A DNA stretch of 5,633 nucleotides from assembly GCA_937927795.1 (NCBI GenBank), contig CALBSF010000103.1:1-5633 (forward strand), in the 5' to 3' direction. A model generated the notes under the pieces. It did not search any database and was not told the DNA's origin. It saw only the letters and a list, made by a program, of their open reading frames with translations. Below, in pieces: positions 1 to 5,541 of this stretch. Origin of the DNA: an uncultured Rickettsiales bacterium (GTDB lineage Bacteria > Pseudomonadota > Alphaproteobacteria > Rickettsiales > UBA1997). The translations under genes were made by a program, and so were the position numbers. Positions within the stretch are counted from its first letter, which is position 1. Each line of letters begins with the position of its first letter.

Positions 1-1
1 C

Positions 2-571
2 CCTTATTTATTACCTCTGGTAGTTGCCAAATTTAAAAAAGAATTTGCTGACACCAAAATTTTTTTCATTGAAGAAAAAACCCAAAATCTTTTAGCAAAA
101 CTTAAAAGCGGTGAAATCGACATTGGCATCATCGCTTATTTTGAAGACTTAATCGACAACAAAATTTCTTATAAAAAACTCTACAAAGAAGAATTTTTTC
201 TGGCGTTAAATAAAAATTCAAAACTCACACAAAAAGATTTTCCAAAAATAATGGCGGATAAAAAGTTAATTTTGCTCGAAGAAGGAAACTGCATGAATGA
301 CAACATCAAAGAAATTTGCAGCCTAAGCAGCAAAGATGTTTTTAGCGATTTTTACGCCACCAATATTGAGACGGTAAAAAATATGCTAAAAGTAAGCAAA
401 GATGCCGCTGCCATTTTACCAAAACTGTCTTGCATAAATGAAAAAGATTTAAAACTACTTTCTTTTAGCCACAAGAAATATCGCCAGGTTGGCGTTGTAA
501 CAAGAGCTAGCTATCAAAACAAAGAGTTACTTTTTAAAATAAGTAAAATAATTTCTGATTTGTCTATATAA
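2..571 (+). CDS. oxyR: OxyR-like LysR-type peroxide-sensing regulator, C-terminal part (5' end outside window)
   Basis: An open frame runs from the window edge to a TAA and gives 189 residues. It covers the periplasmic-binding-protein-like regulatory domain of a LysR-type regulator; the N-terminal helix-turn-helix, roughly 115-120 residues, lies outside. The fragment opens with PYLLP and continues with EEKTQNLLAKLKSGEIDIGI, the same order as the OxyR segment with PYLLP and the conserved Thr of the sensing domain. The segment EEGNCMNDNIKEIC places two cysteines nine positions apart (fragment residues 97 and 106), exactly the spacing of E. coli OxyR Cys199 and Cys208, which form a disulfide on reaction with hydrogen peroxide. 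The later VGVVTR matches the OxyR GLVYR segment, so the Arg266 equivalent appears kept. Asn replaces His198 and Asn replaces Arg201. By family knowledge it would activate peroxide-defence genes; no target gene is visible. Methionines inside this frame are not starts, because homology continues upstream of them. Confidence 0.85.
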   Translation, partial: PYLLPLVVAKFKKEFADTKIFFIEEKTQNLLAKLKSGEIDIGIIAYFEDLIDNKISYKKLYKEEFFLALNKNSKLTQKDFPKIMADKKLILLEEGNCMNDNIKEICSLSSKDVFSDFYATNIETVKNMLKVSKDAAAILPKLSCINEKDLKLLSFSHKKYRQVGVVTRASYQNKELLFKISKIISDLSI

Positions 572-595
572 GTAAGAAAAAAGTTACCAGAGCTT

Positions 596-829
596 GGGGT
601 CGGGTTCATTTCATCAACCATATACCAAACCCTAAATCTATACTCCCATTTTTACTTCGTCTTTTTGGTAAAAATTAAAACTTCTCAAAGCCATAGTGGG
701 TCAGTCCACAATGGCTTTGAGAAGTTTTAATTTTTCCTCAAAAATCCTTAGTAAAAATGGGAGTATAGATTTAGGGTTTGGTATAAATAAAAACTCTCAC
801 TTTATAGTTGATGAAACGAACCTGACCCC
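596..829. repeat. Composite palindrome: GGGGTC-ended REP-like element interrupted by a second palindrome
   Basis: The outermost arms, 596-618 and 807-829, are 23 bp long and pair with two mismatches (GGGGTC..CATCAAC against its complement). Inside lie a perfect 36-bp inverted repeat (621-656 with 750-785) and a perfect 25-bp inverted repeat (670-694 with 711-735), with a short GTGG/CCAC stem at the apex. Removing 621-781 restores a ~73-bp hairpin with extended TATAAA/TTTATA inner arms, close in size to the 65-66-bp cores of the two other GGGGTC palindromes in this window. The left 15 bases, GGGGTCGGGTTCATT, match the complement of 5602-5616 exactly, so the outer element belongs to the same family. 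It sits between two convergent genes and could act as a bidirectional transcription terminator or mRNA 3'-end stabiliser, which is inference. Confidence 0.85.
621..785. mobile_element. MITE-like palindromic insertion with 32-bp terminal inverted repeats and flanking TATA
   Basis: Positions 625-656 and 750-781 are perfect 32-bp inverted repeats beginning CCAAACCCTAAATC. Both ends are bordered by TATA (621-624 and 782-785). Inside is another perfect 25-bp inverted repeat, 670-694 with 711-735. The 157-bp unit has no coding capacity and folds back on itself almost completely; the unpaired parts are 657-669, 736-749 and a small apex loop. Removing it with one TATA rejoins a sensible smaller palindrome, the best evidence that it was inserted. 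Short non-coding units with long inverted ends and a TA-type duplication are typical of MITEs moved by IS630/Tc1-mariner-like transposases, but TATA is self-complementary, so it could equally be part of the inverted repeat. No transposase is encoded in the window. Confidence 0.65.
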
Positions 830-847
830 TTTGCTTTTCTAGATTTA

Positions 848-1831
848 TTACTTTAAATTTTTTTTGATTTCGGTAAGTGTTAATCGCGCTTCCTTCATAT
901 CTTGGATCTTTCTGATTTGTTCAATCATTTTGTGATCATACATCTGATAGCCAGATTCCGTCACTTCTGCAACCCGCAACAATCCCTCTTTCGTCCAATA
1001 ACGAATTGTCGAAGTAGTTTGTTTTGCAAGCTTTGCAAGTTCACCAATTTTTAAAAGTTTCTCATTTTCTTTCTCGGCCGCTTCACCATTTACAGCTCTA
1101 ATATAAATGTTTAGCGAGCGATCAACGGCCGCCGTGATCAATTTTAAATAATCATTTTTTGAATCGCCCCAAGCATTCACCAACTGCGCTTTTTCTAAAG
1201 ATTTAATATAGGTAAGTCGATCATTTTTCCTAATAATCGCCGGCGGAAAGCCTTTCATCATCAAAATCATATTCATCAATAAGCGCGCGGTTCTGCCATT
1301 TCCATCAACAAATGGATGAATTGTAACTAAACGATAATGAGCTTCGGCGGCGAGTTCAACTGCATGCAATTTATCTTCTTTTTTTATCCAAGAAAAAAAA
1401 TCATCCATTAAGTCTTGAACTTTTTTTGGATTGGGTAAAACAACTGCAGAGCCGGAAATGCGCACTGGAACACGGCGATATAACCCAGCATCTTCTTTAC
1501 TAATTCCACTTAAAATAATTTCGTGAATTTTTAGAATATCTTTTTCTTTTATTTCATTTGGCTTACGCCTGATTTGTTCCTTAACAAAGTCTAAAGCAGC
1601 AGCGGTATTGGTTGCCTCAAGATGCTCAGTAATTGATTTTCCGCCAATGGTTAAGCCTTTCTCAATCACCAAAGCAGTTTCAGCGCGCGTCAAAGTATTG
1701 CCTTCAATTGCGTTGCTGGTATAAGTCAATTCAATGCGAAACCATTCTTCGAGGTTTTTGACTAGGGATGCGTCAAGAGGTCTGTGTTTATCTAACTCCT
1801 TCTTTTTTTGAGTAAGTTTTTTGTAATCCAT
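848..1831 (-). CDS. Fic-domain AMP-transferase-like protein with C-terminal MerR-type DNA-binding domain
   Basis: This 327-residue protein has a canonical Fic catalytic motif at residues 172-183 (HPFVDGNGRTAR; DNA 1283-1318), with catalytic His172, Asp176, the GNGR anion hole and Arg183 all present. Fic enzymes usually transfer AMP or another phosphate-containing group from a nucleotide to a protein hydroxyl. An SNAIEGN segment at residues 39-45 matches the (S/T)xxxE(G/N) inhibitory helix of class II Fic proteins, in which the Glu (here E43) blocks ATP binding. Residues 115-135 fit the target-positioning flap. From about residue 260 the protein becomes MerR-like: KIGELAKLAKQTTSTIRYW, then KEGLL and GYQMYD, a helix-turn-helix plus wing. 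Hence DNA binding by the same polypeptide is likely. The ATG at 1831 is the only reasonable start, since an in-frame TAA lies just upstream with no other start codon between, and an AAGG sits 8 bases before it. The target protein is unknown. It could be a housekeeping regulator or part of the neighbouring defence cluster. Confidence 0.88.
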   Translation of the reverse strand: MDYKKLTQKKKELDKHRPLDASLVKNLEEWFRIELTYTSNAIEGNTLTRAETALVIEKGLTIGGKSITEHLEATNTAAALDFVKEQIRRKPNEIKEKDILKIHEIILSGISKEDAGLYRRVPVRISGSAVVLPNPKKVQDLMDDFFSWIKKEDKLHAVELAAEAHYRLVTIHPFVDGNGRTARLLMNMILMMKGFPPAIIRKNDRLTYIKSLEKAQLVNAWGDSKNDYLKLITAAVDRSLNIYIRAVNGEAAEKENEKLLKIGELAKLAKQTTSTIRYWTKEGLLRVAEVTESGYQMYDHKMIEQIRKIQDMKEARLTLTEIKKNLK

Positions 1832-1835
1832 TTTT

Positions 1836-1887
1836 GTTACCTTATGGTTTTATAATCGCTAAAGTATAAAGTGTAACGTTATGGTTT
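1836..1887 (-). promoter_or_regulatory. Candidate operator pair (15-bp direct repeats) upstream of the Fic-MerR gene
   Basis: Read on the minus strand, AAACCATAACGTTAC (1887-1873) and AAACCATAAGGTAAC (1850-1836) match at 13 of 15 bases and are 37 bp apart. The first lies inside the promoter spacer. The second covers the region just after the predicted transcription start and includes the AAGG ribosome-binding site. Such placement suits autoregulation by the MerR-like domain of the encoded protein, which is inference. Confidence 0.45.
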
Positions 1888-1891
1888 GCAA
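1863..1891 (-). promoter_or_regulatory. Predicted sigma70-type promoter of the Fic-MerR gene
   Basis: On the minus strand TTGCAA (1891-1886) is followed after exactly 17 bases by TATACT (1868-1863). This is four of six for the -35 consensus and five of six for the -10 consensus. Transcription would start near 1856, giving a leader of about 25 bases before the ATG at 1831. The spacer holds a dyad, TAACGTTA (1874-1881), where MerR-family regulators usually bind. No other promoter for this gene was found. Confidence 0.55.
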
Positions 1892-1908
1892 GAAATATTT
1901 CTGGATAT

Positions 1909-1988
1909 TAAAAACAAAGGGGGTCAAAGTTCATTGCATAACATATAAAGTTAATTTCATATGTTATACAATGAACTTGACCCCTTTA
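1909..1988. repeat. GGGGTC-ended palindromic repeat, copy A (REP-like); probable terminator for the minus-strand pair
   Basis: The two arms, about 28 bp (from GGGGGTCAAAG at 1919 and ending in GACCCC at 1984), form a strong hairpin with one extra A and one C/T difference around an AT-rich loop. The 80 bp match 5542-5620 except for one missing base and two substitutions, in the same orientation. It begins a few bases after the stop codon of the 349-aa gene. On that strand the hairpin is followed by TTTGTTTTTA, so it looks like a rho-independent terminator. Family knowledge: REP-type elements with GGGGTC-like ends are mobilised by REP-associated Y1 (HUH) transposases; assigning this repeat to that class is inference. 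Confidence 0.8.
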
Positions 1989-1993
1989 TTTCT

Positions 1994-3043
1994 TTAGCTA
2001 ATCCAAATTGATAGGTCTGCAAACTTTCCAGCTAAGCGTTTAATGTTAGCATGTCCAATTGCTATACCCACGCTGGTTAGGTTGAAGTTTTGCATGCCAG
2101 TCTCAGAGTAAATATCGAATAACTTACTCAAGTATGGCCGTATGGCAATGCACTTTTCCTTTATTTCTGCTTCGCTCATTTTGTTTAGCTCAAACAAAGC
2201 TTCAATTATCACTTTATTTTCGTCAGAAATATTTCGATTTTTAATTTTTTTATCTAGCGATTCTTTGTCCAAAGAGTTTATTTGTAACTTTTTAATATCA
2301 TTTAAGCATGGTATAAAAAACATTTTTATATCTTCTTCGCTGAGAGAAATTCCTCTATTTTCAATTTCTGCTGGATCAAATCCTTTTAAAAACAGTCCTT
2401 GGTAATGAAGTTCTAATATTTTTTCTAAGCTTAAATTTGGGGTTATCGCCGGAATCATTGAACCACATCCAGCAAATTGAAGATGTTGGTAGCATGAATT
2501 ATTTTTAGACAATTTTTCTATAAAAAATTTTACATGATGATCCCAGAATCGCCCAAGAATTTCGTGAGTTAAAATGTTATAATTTTTAGAATATCTGAAT
2601 AAGAAAATAATGGCTAGGGCTGCCAGTTGATCGTCTGTTAGCTTGGGAGCGGTCTTGATAGATTCGCTAAGAACTATTTGTGCAATAGTTCTTTGATCGT
2701 GTTGCGTCCTATCAGCTAATAAATTCACCAACAAATCACCTAATTCCTTATCGCCACTTTTTGCATATTCTTTTTGAACATTAAAAAGAGCATCTTGGAA
2801 GTCTGGATCTTGCGCTTTATTTAAAGCTTCTGGATTTTCATTCTGTAATTTTTTTACAAAGTCATTTGTTATTTCTTCCGCCCTAATTTTCGCGGTATTC
2901 TTTGCTATATCAGATAGCTCAATAAAGTTATCTTTAAAAACATTCAAAGCTATCTCTCGCACTTCCTGTTCAGATGCACCTTGATTTATTATTATATTTT
3001 GAGCTTGAAAGCTGGTAGAATTATTTCCTGTTTTTTGTTTCAT
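1994..3043 (-). CDS. LPO_1073/Vpar_1526-like protein, probable defence-associated (function unknown)
   Basis: The 349-residue soluble protein starts with a polar motif, TGNNSTSFQAQNIIINQG (residues 5-22), followed by a mostly helical body. Landmarks are the acidic stretch DLLVNLLADRTQ (~103-114), SCYQHLQFAGCGS (183-195) with two conserved-looking cysteines, and LTSVGIAIGHANIKR near the C-terminus (322-336). From memory these match the NCBI family named LPO_1073/Vpar_1526, for which I know no established biochemical activity. I see no signal peptide, transmembrane segment or nuclease motif. The ATG at 3043 follows directly the TAA of the upstream small membrane gene (TAAATG), so translation is probably coupled; no strong ribosome-binding site is seen. 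The N-terminal motif resembles the C-terminus of that small protein, suggesting a partner. The gene shares its intergenic region with a divergent RloA/RloB-type pair. The family name should be checked with an HMM search. Confidence 0.75.
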   Translation of the reverse strand: MKQKTGNNSTSFQAQNIIINQGASEQEVREIALNVFKDNFIELSDIAKNTAKIRAEEITNDFVKKLQNENPEALNKAQDPDFQDALFNVQKEYAKSGDKELGDLLVNLLADRTQHDQRTIAQIVLSESIKTAPKLTDDQLAALAIIFLFRYSKNYNILTHEILGRFWDHHVKFFIEKLSKNNSCYQHLQFAGCGSMIPAITPNLSLEKILELHYQGLFLKGFDPAEIENRGISLSEEDIKMFFIPCLNDIKKLQINSLDKESLDKKIKNRNISDENKVIIEALFELNKMSEAEIKEKCIAIRPYLSKLFDIYSETGMQNFNLTSVGIAIGHANIKRLAGKFADLSIWIS

Positions 3044-3226
3044 TTAAGCTGTTTCAATGTTTAGGTTTTTGCCAACCTGTATATTAAGAGAATTATCACC
3101 GTTCTTTTGAACCTGGTTATTATTTTCTTTGAAAAATATCCAACCTATCACACTTACGCCAAAACCTCCAAATATCCATTCGTAGTTATTCATAATCCAA
3201 TTTATCAATGCTGTATATAGACTCAT
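3044..3226 (-). CDS. Small single-pass membrane protein with C-terminal GDNS-type motif
   Basis: An ATG at 3226 gives a 60-residue protein; an in-frame TTG at 3232 would add two residues but has no better translation signal, so ATG is preferred. One hydrophobic segment, YEWIFGGFGVSVIGWIFF (residues 15-32 from the ATG), is followed by Lys and Asn-rich sequence. The protein ends in NGDNSLNIQVGKNLNIETA. Charge favours the C-terminus in the cytoplasm, with a short outside N-terminus, which is inference. The end motif is very like the N-terminus of the next gene product (GNNSTSFQAQNIII). The genes abut (TAAATG), so they form an operon. I do not recognise a named family. The architecture, a membrane segment plus a short Asn/Gln-rich interaction motif, would fit a membrane anchor or a membrane-disrupting effector controlled by its partner. 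Confidence 0.72.
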   Translation of the reverse strand: MSLYTALINWIMNNYEWIFGGFGVSVIGWIFFKENNNQVQKNGDNSLNIQVGKNLNIETA

Positions 3227-3262
3227 AAACAAAATAATTATTAAAATAATGCGGGTTAACTT

Positions 3263-3293
3263 TTGATTTTGTCCTTTAAAGCCATAAAATCAA
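3263..3293. promoter_or_regulatory. Imperfect dyad in the divergent intergenic region
   Basis: TTGATTTT (3263-3270) and AAAATCAA (3286-3293) are complementary 8-bp arms around CTTTAAAG (3274-3281), itself a palindrome. The two centres differ by half a base, so the dyad is nearly but not perfectly symmetric. It lies about 40 bp upstream of the small membrane gene and could be an operator, or part of its promoter: TTGATT on the minus strand is a possible -35, but no good -10 follows. No regulator is assigned. Confidence 0.35.
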
Positions 3294-3309
3294 GTCTATT
3301 TTTGCATAA

Positions 3310-3330
3310 AACTACGAAAAAATCGTAGTT
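3310..3330. promoter_or_regulatory. Perfect 8-bp inverted repeat (operator or small hairpin)
   Basis: AACTACGA (3310-3317) and TCGTAGTT (3323-3330) are perfectly complementary around a five-A loop. Flanking TTTGCA and TGCAAA extend a looser symmetry. The site is 16 bp upstream of the predicted -35 of the ATPase gene, a location suited to a regulator. As an RNA hairpin it is short and has no clean U tract, so an operator is preferred to a terminator. Confidence 0.4.
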
Positions 3331-3345
3331 AATAGTATTTTGTTA

Positions 3346-3373
3346 TTGCAAAACTCTCTGTAATGTCTAATAA
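3346..3373 (+). promoter_or_regulatory. Predicted promoter of the ATPase-RloB operon
   Basis: TTGCAA (3346-3351) and TAATAA (3368-3373) are separated by 16 bases. Transcription would start near 3380 and leave a ~36-base leader before the ATG at 3416. The leader holds no Shine-Dalgarno-like sequence. The -35 hexamer is the same as the one proposed for the Fic gene. Confidence 0.4.
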
Positions 3374-3415
3374 TAAGAGAAATTTTAGTAACTAAACAAC
3401 TAATTGAATTAAAAA

Positions 3416-4765
3416 ATGTTAATAAGATTTATCTGCGAAAACTTTTTATCTTTTGGCAACGAAAAAGATGCCTTTGAATTTTTGAATACTGCCGCAAGCA
3501 AAACCAAAAGCTTGCCAGATCATGTGGTAAAAATTTCGCCGAATATTTCCATTTTAAGAGGAGCTGCTATTTATGGCGCTAACGCTTCCGGTAAGACCAA
3601 TTTTATTAAAGCGATTAGTTACGCTAAAAATATTATAGAGGCATACAAAATTGGCATTGAGGAACACAACTTGGGATCGTATCAAAACAAATTTTGCAAA
3701 AGCGGCAAAACTAAGTTTGGCTTCGAATTTAAGCTGAAAGATTCAATCTATGAATATGGATTTGAAATTACTTCAAAAGAGGTGATTAGTGAGTGGTTGA
3801 GATCCACTAACTTAAATGGTAAGCGGGCAAAAACTTTTTTTGAAAGAAGTGGGGAGAAAATAACTGATGACAAAGAGATTGCTGTCATCGTTAAAAAAGA
3901 AAAAGACGAAAATTTTTTTAAATATTTAAAAAAAGCTGTAAAACCAAACCAACTCCTCCTGCACAGACTTTTAGAGGATAATGTGGTATTTGCACAAGAA
4001 TTAGTTAAGTGGTTTAAAAAGATTATTGTCGTCAGAGATTTTGATCATTCTAGCTACTTCTTTAGTGGAGAACTTTTTAAGTTTGCTGAAGGAATTCTTA
4101 AGAAAATTGATGATGGAATTGATGAGTTAGGGCGAAAGAACGAGGAGCTCACTAAGGCTAGTAATATAGTTGGAATGCCACTCGATTACGCTGAGAAGGT
4201 TTTTTCTACCTTAGAAACTCATGCTAGGTCAGGCAAAAAGGGGATTTTAATTGCAGAAAATAACATTGGAGAACAGCTCTGTTTCAGTGTCGGAGATAAA
4301 GGAGTAAAATATCAGCACGAGCTTTTAATCAAAAGAAATGGTCAGGAATTCAGTTTAAAGCAAGAGTCAGATGGTATACGCAAGATTTTTGATTTAATTC
4401 CTATGCTTTTCACAATTCAAAATAAGCAGCCCAAACACGATAATCCAAAATCAATTTTCATTATTGATGAAATTCAACAAAGCCTACATCCGCATATTGC
4501 TGAAGAGATTATAAAAATGTTTTTTGAGTTAGGTAAGAACTCAGAAAGCCAAATTATTTTTACTACGCACGATACCAATCTTTTGAATTTATCTTTGTTG
4601 CGTAAGGACGAGATCTGGTTTACCGAAAAAGATAAAAACCTAAATACTCACTTTACATCTCTTGCTGAATTTAAAGATATCAGGGAAGACTTGGTTATTT
4701 CGAAAGGCTATTTACAAGGCCGTTTTGGTGCCATTCCTTTTATTGGTAATTGGAGAGGTGAGTAA
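3416..4765 (+). CDS. RloA-like AAA ATPase (AAA_21/ABC-type head), partner of RloB, probable anti-phage system
   Basis: This 449-residue ABC/SMC-type ATPase begins MLIRFICENFLSF, the usual first strand of RloA/OLD-like ATPases. Motifs run in order: Walker A GANASGKT (54-61), signature ESDGIRK (317-323), Walker B SIFIIDE (346-352) with catalytic Glu352, and a switch histidine in TTHD (His385). The C-terminus holds YLQGRFGAIPFI (432-443), also typical of this group. No transmembrane segment and no long coiled coil are seen, so this is neither a transporter nor an SMC protein. In the related AbiL and PARIS systems the ATPase senses phage and controls a Toprim-type nuclease; that role here is inference. 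The ATG at 3416 is fixed by an in-frame TAA six bases upstream. No Shine-Dalgarno is seen. The stop overlaps the start of the next gene by one base, giving translational coupling with RloB. Confidence 0.85.
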   Translation: MLIRFICENFLSFGNEKDAFEFLNTAASKTKSLPDHVVKISPNISILRGAAIYGANASGKTNFIKAISYAKNIIEAYKIGIEEHNLGSYQNKFCKSGKTKFGFEFKLKDSIYEYGFEITSKEVISEWLRSTNLNGKRAKTFFERSGEKITDDKEIAVIVKKEKDENFFKYLKKAVKPNQLLLHRLLEDNVVFAQELVKWFKKIIVVRDFDHSSYFFSGELFKFAEGILKKIDDGIDELGRKNEELTKASNIVGMPLDYAEKVFSTLETHARSGKKGILIAENNIGEQLCFSVGDKGVKYQHELLIKRNGQEFSLKQESDGIRKIFDLIPMLFTIQNKQPKHDNPKSIFIIDEIQQSLHPHIAEEIIKMFFELGKNSESQIIFTTHDTNLLNLSLLRKDEIWFTEKDKNLNTHFTSLAEFKDIREDLVISKGYLQGRFGAIPFIGNWRGE

Positions 4766-5493
4766 TGGTTAAAAAATCATCAATCCCCAAACTCAATAAA
4801 TATGCGCGTCGTGAAGAGTTAATTGATATACCATCTTTCATCGTTATTGCTGTAGAGGGAGATAAGGCTGAGCCTGGATACTTTAGAATGATCAAGAGGG
4901 AATTTAGAGATGGTATTAAGTTAGAGATTATTCCATCAGAGCAGAACTCTTCTCCAGAGCACTTGCTAAATAACTTGCGTAGAATCAAACGCGAATATTT
5001 AGATTTTGGTTCTAAAGAGAATCCGGAATCATTCTGGATGGTTTGTGATGTTGATTTACATAAAAACTTTCACACAACAATCAAAGAGGCTCAAAAGGAT
5101 GGCTTCAAAGTAGCGGTAAGTAATCCATGTTTTGAAGTTTGGCTATTCTCGCATTTAGCAGAAATTAGAATCGAGAAAAGCATAACAAAGTTTATTAAAC
5201 CTAACTCAGAGGTTTTGCTTGAGGTAGATAGCAACAAAAAACCTAATCGTGATTTAAGTAAGAAGGTAAAAAAAGCTCTTGATGAAATTCGTCCAAAAAA
5301 AGGTTCGCCAAAATATAAAGACGTCTACCTTGAAAGGATTGATGACGCTATTAGAAAAACGCAGCAAAATTTAAAGAAGGTTCAGTCCAAAGATTTCTTA
5401 TTAGAACCTAAACACATCGGTCAAACAAGAGTGGGTGAGCTTATTAGTGAAATTAGAAGCAAAGCAAAAAAATCTAATCGTAATTCTTCTTAG
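4765..5493 (+). CDS. rloB: RloB family protein, Toprim-like putative nuclease effector of the ATPase-RloB pair
   Basis: The 242 residues match the RloB family (Pfam RloB). A beta strand leads into VEGDKAEPGYF (30-40), with the conserved Glu31. It is followed by WMVCDVDLHKN (91-101), with the acidic pair Asp95 and Asp97, then SNPCFEVWLFSHL (119-131), the family's most recognisable block. Glu followed by DxD is the metal-binding layout of Toprim nucleases such as OLD and AriB of PARIS; nuclease activity is inferred. The remaining ~110 residues are basic and helical. The start ATG overlaps the ATPase stop (TAATG), and GGAG plus GAGGTG (4752-4760) give the clearest ribosome-binding site in the window, suiting coupled stoichiometric expression. 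The stop is TAG, followed 48 bases later by the palindromic repeat, which probably ends the transcript. In AbiL-type systems this subunit is the likely toxic effector. Confidence 0.85.
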   Translation: MVKKSSIPKLNKYARREELIDIPSFIVIAVEGDKAEPGYFRMIKREFRDGIKLEIIPSEQNSSPEHLLNNLRRIKREYLDFGSKENPESFWMVCDVDLHKNFHTTIKEAQKDGFKVAVSNPCFEVWLFSHLAEIRIEKSITKFIKPNSEVLLEVDSNKKPNRDLSKKVKKALDEIRPKKGSPKYKDVYLERIDDAIRKTQQNLKKVQSKDFLLEPKHIGQTRVGELISEIRSKAKKSNRNSS

Positions 5494-5541
5494 AAGCTTA
5501 TCTCTATTGCTCTTTAAGGTTAACGTGAAACGGAGAAATGG

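Noticed and set aside
251..571. Reading the regulator as a 106-aa protein starting at the ATG at 251
   Set aside because: The same frame is open upstream to the window edge and encodes clear OxyR sensing-domain sequence, so that ATG is internal.
596..829. Long hairpin as a structured ncRNA or CRISPR-like array
   Set aside because: There are no regularly spaced direct repeats, and the symmetry is explained by terminal inverted repeats of two nested palindromic elements.
2142..2405. Plus-strand open frame of 87 codons
   Set aside because: It lies entirely antisense to the well-supported 349-aa gene, is rich in Phe/Ser/Ile as expected of a complement of AT-rich coding DNA, and has no ribosome-binding site.
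3044..3232. TTG start at 3232 for the small membrane protein
   Set aside because: An ATG lies only two codons downstream and the TTG has no better ribosome-binding site, so the ATG at 3226 is the simpler choice, though not certain.
3416..4765. ABC transporter ATPase or SMC/RecF protein
   Set aside because: There is no permease or membrane partner and no long coiled coil, and the N- and C-terminal motifs plus the overlapping rloB place it with RloA-like defence ATPases.
4740..4988. Minus-strand open frame of 82 codons
   Set aside because: It overlaps the ATPase end and the catalytic part of rloB in antisense, with no recognisable domain.
4765..5493. AriB/DUF4435 protein of a PARIS system
   Set aside because: The VEGxxxEPGYF and SNPCFEVWL blocks fit the RloB family better; PARIS is kept only as a distant analogy.
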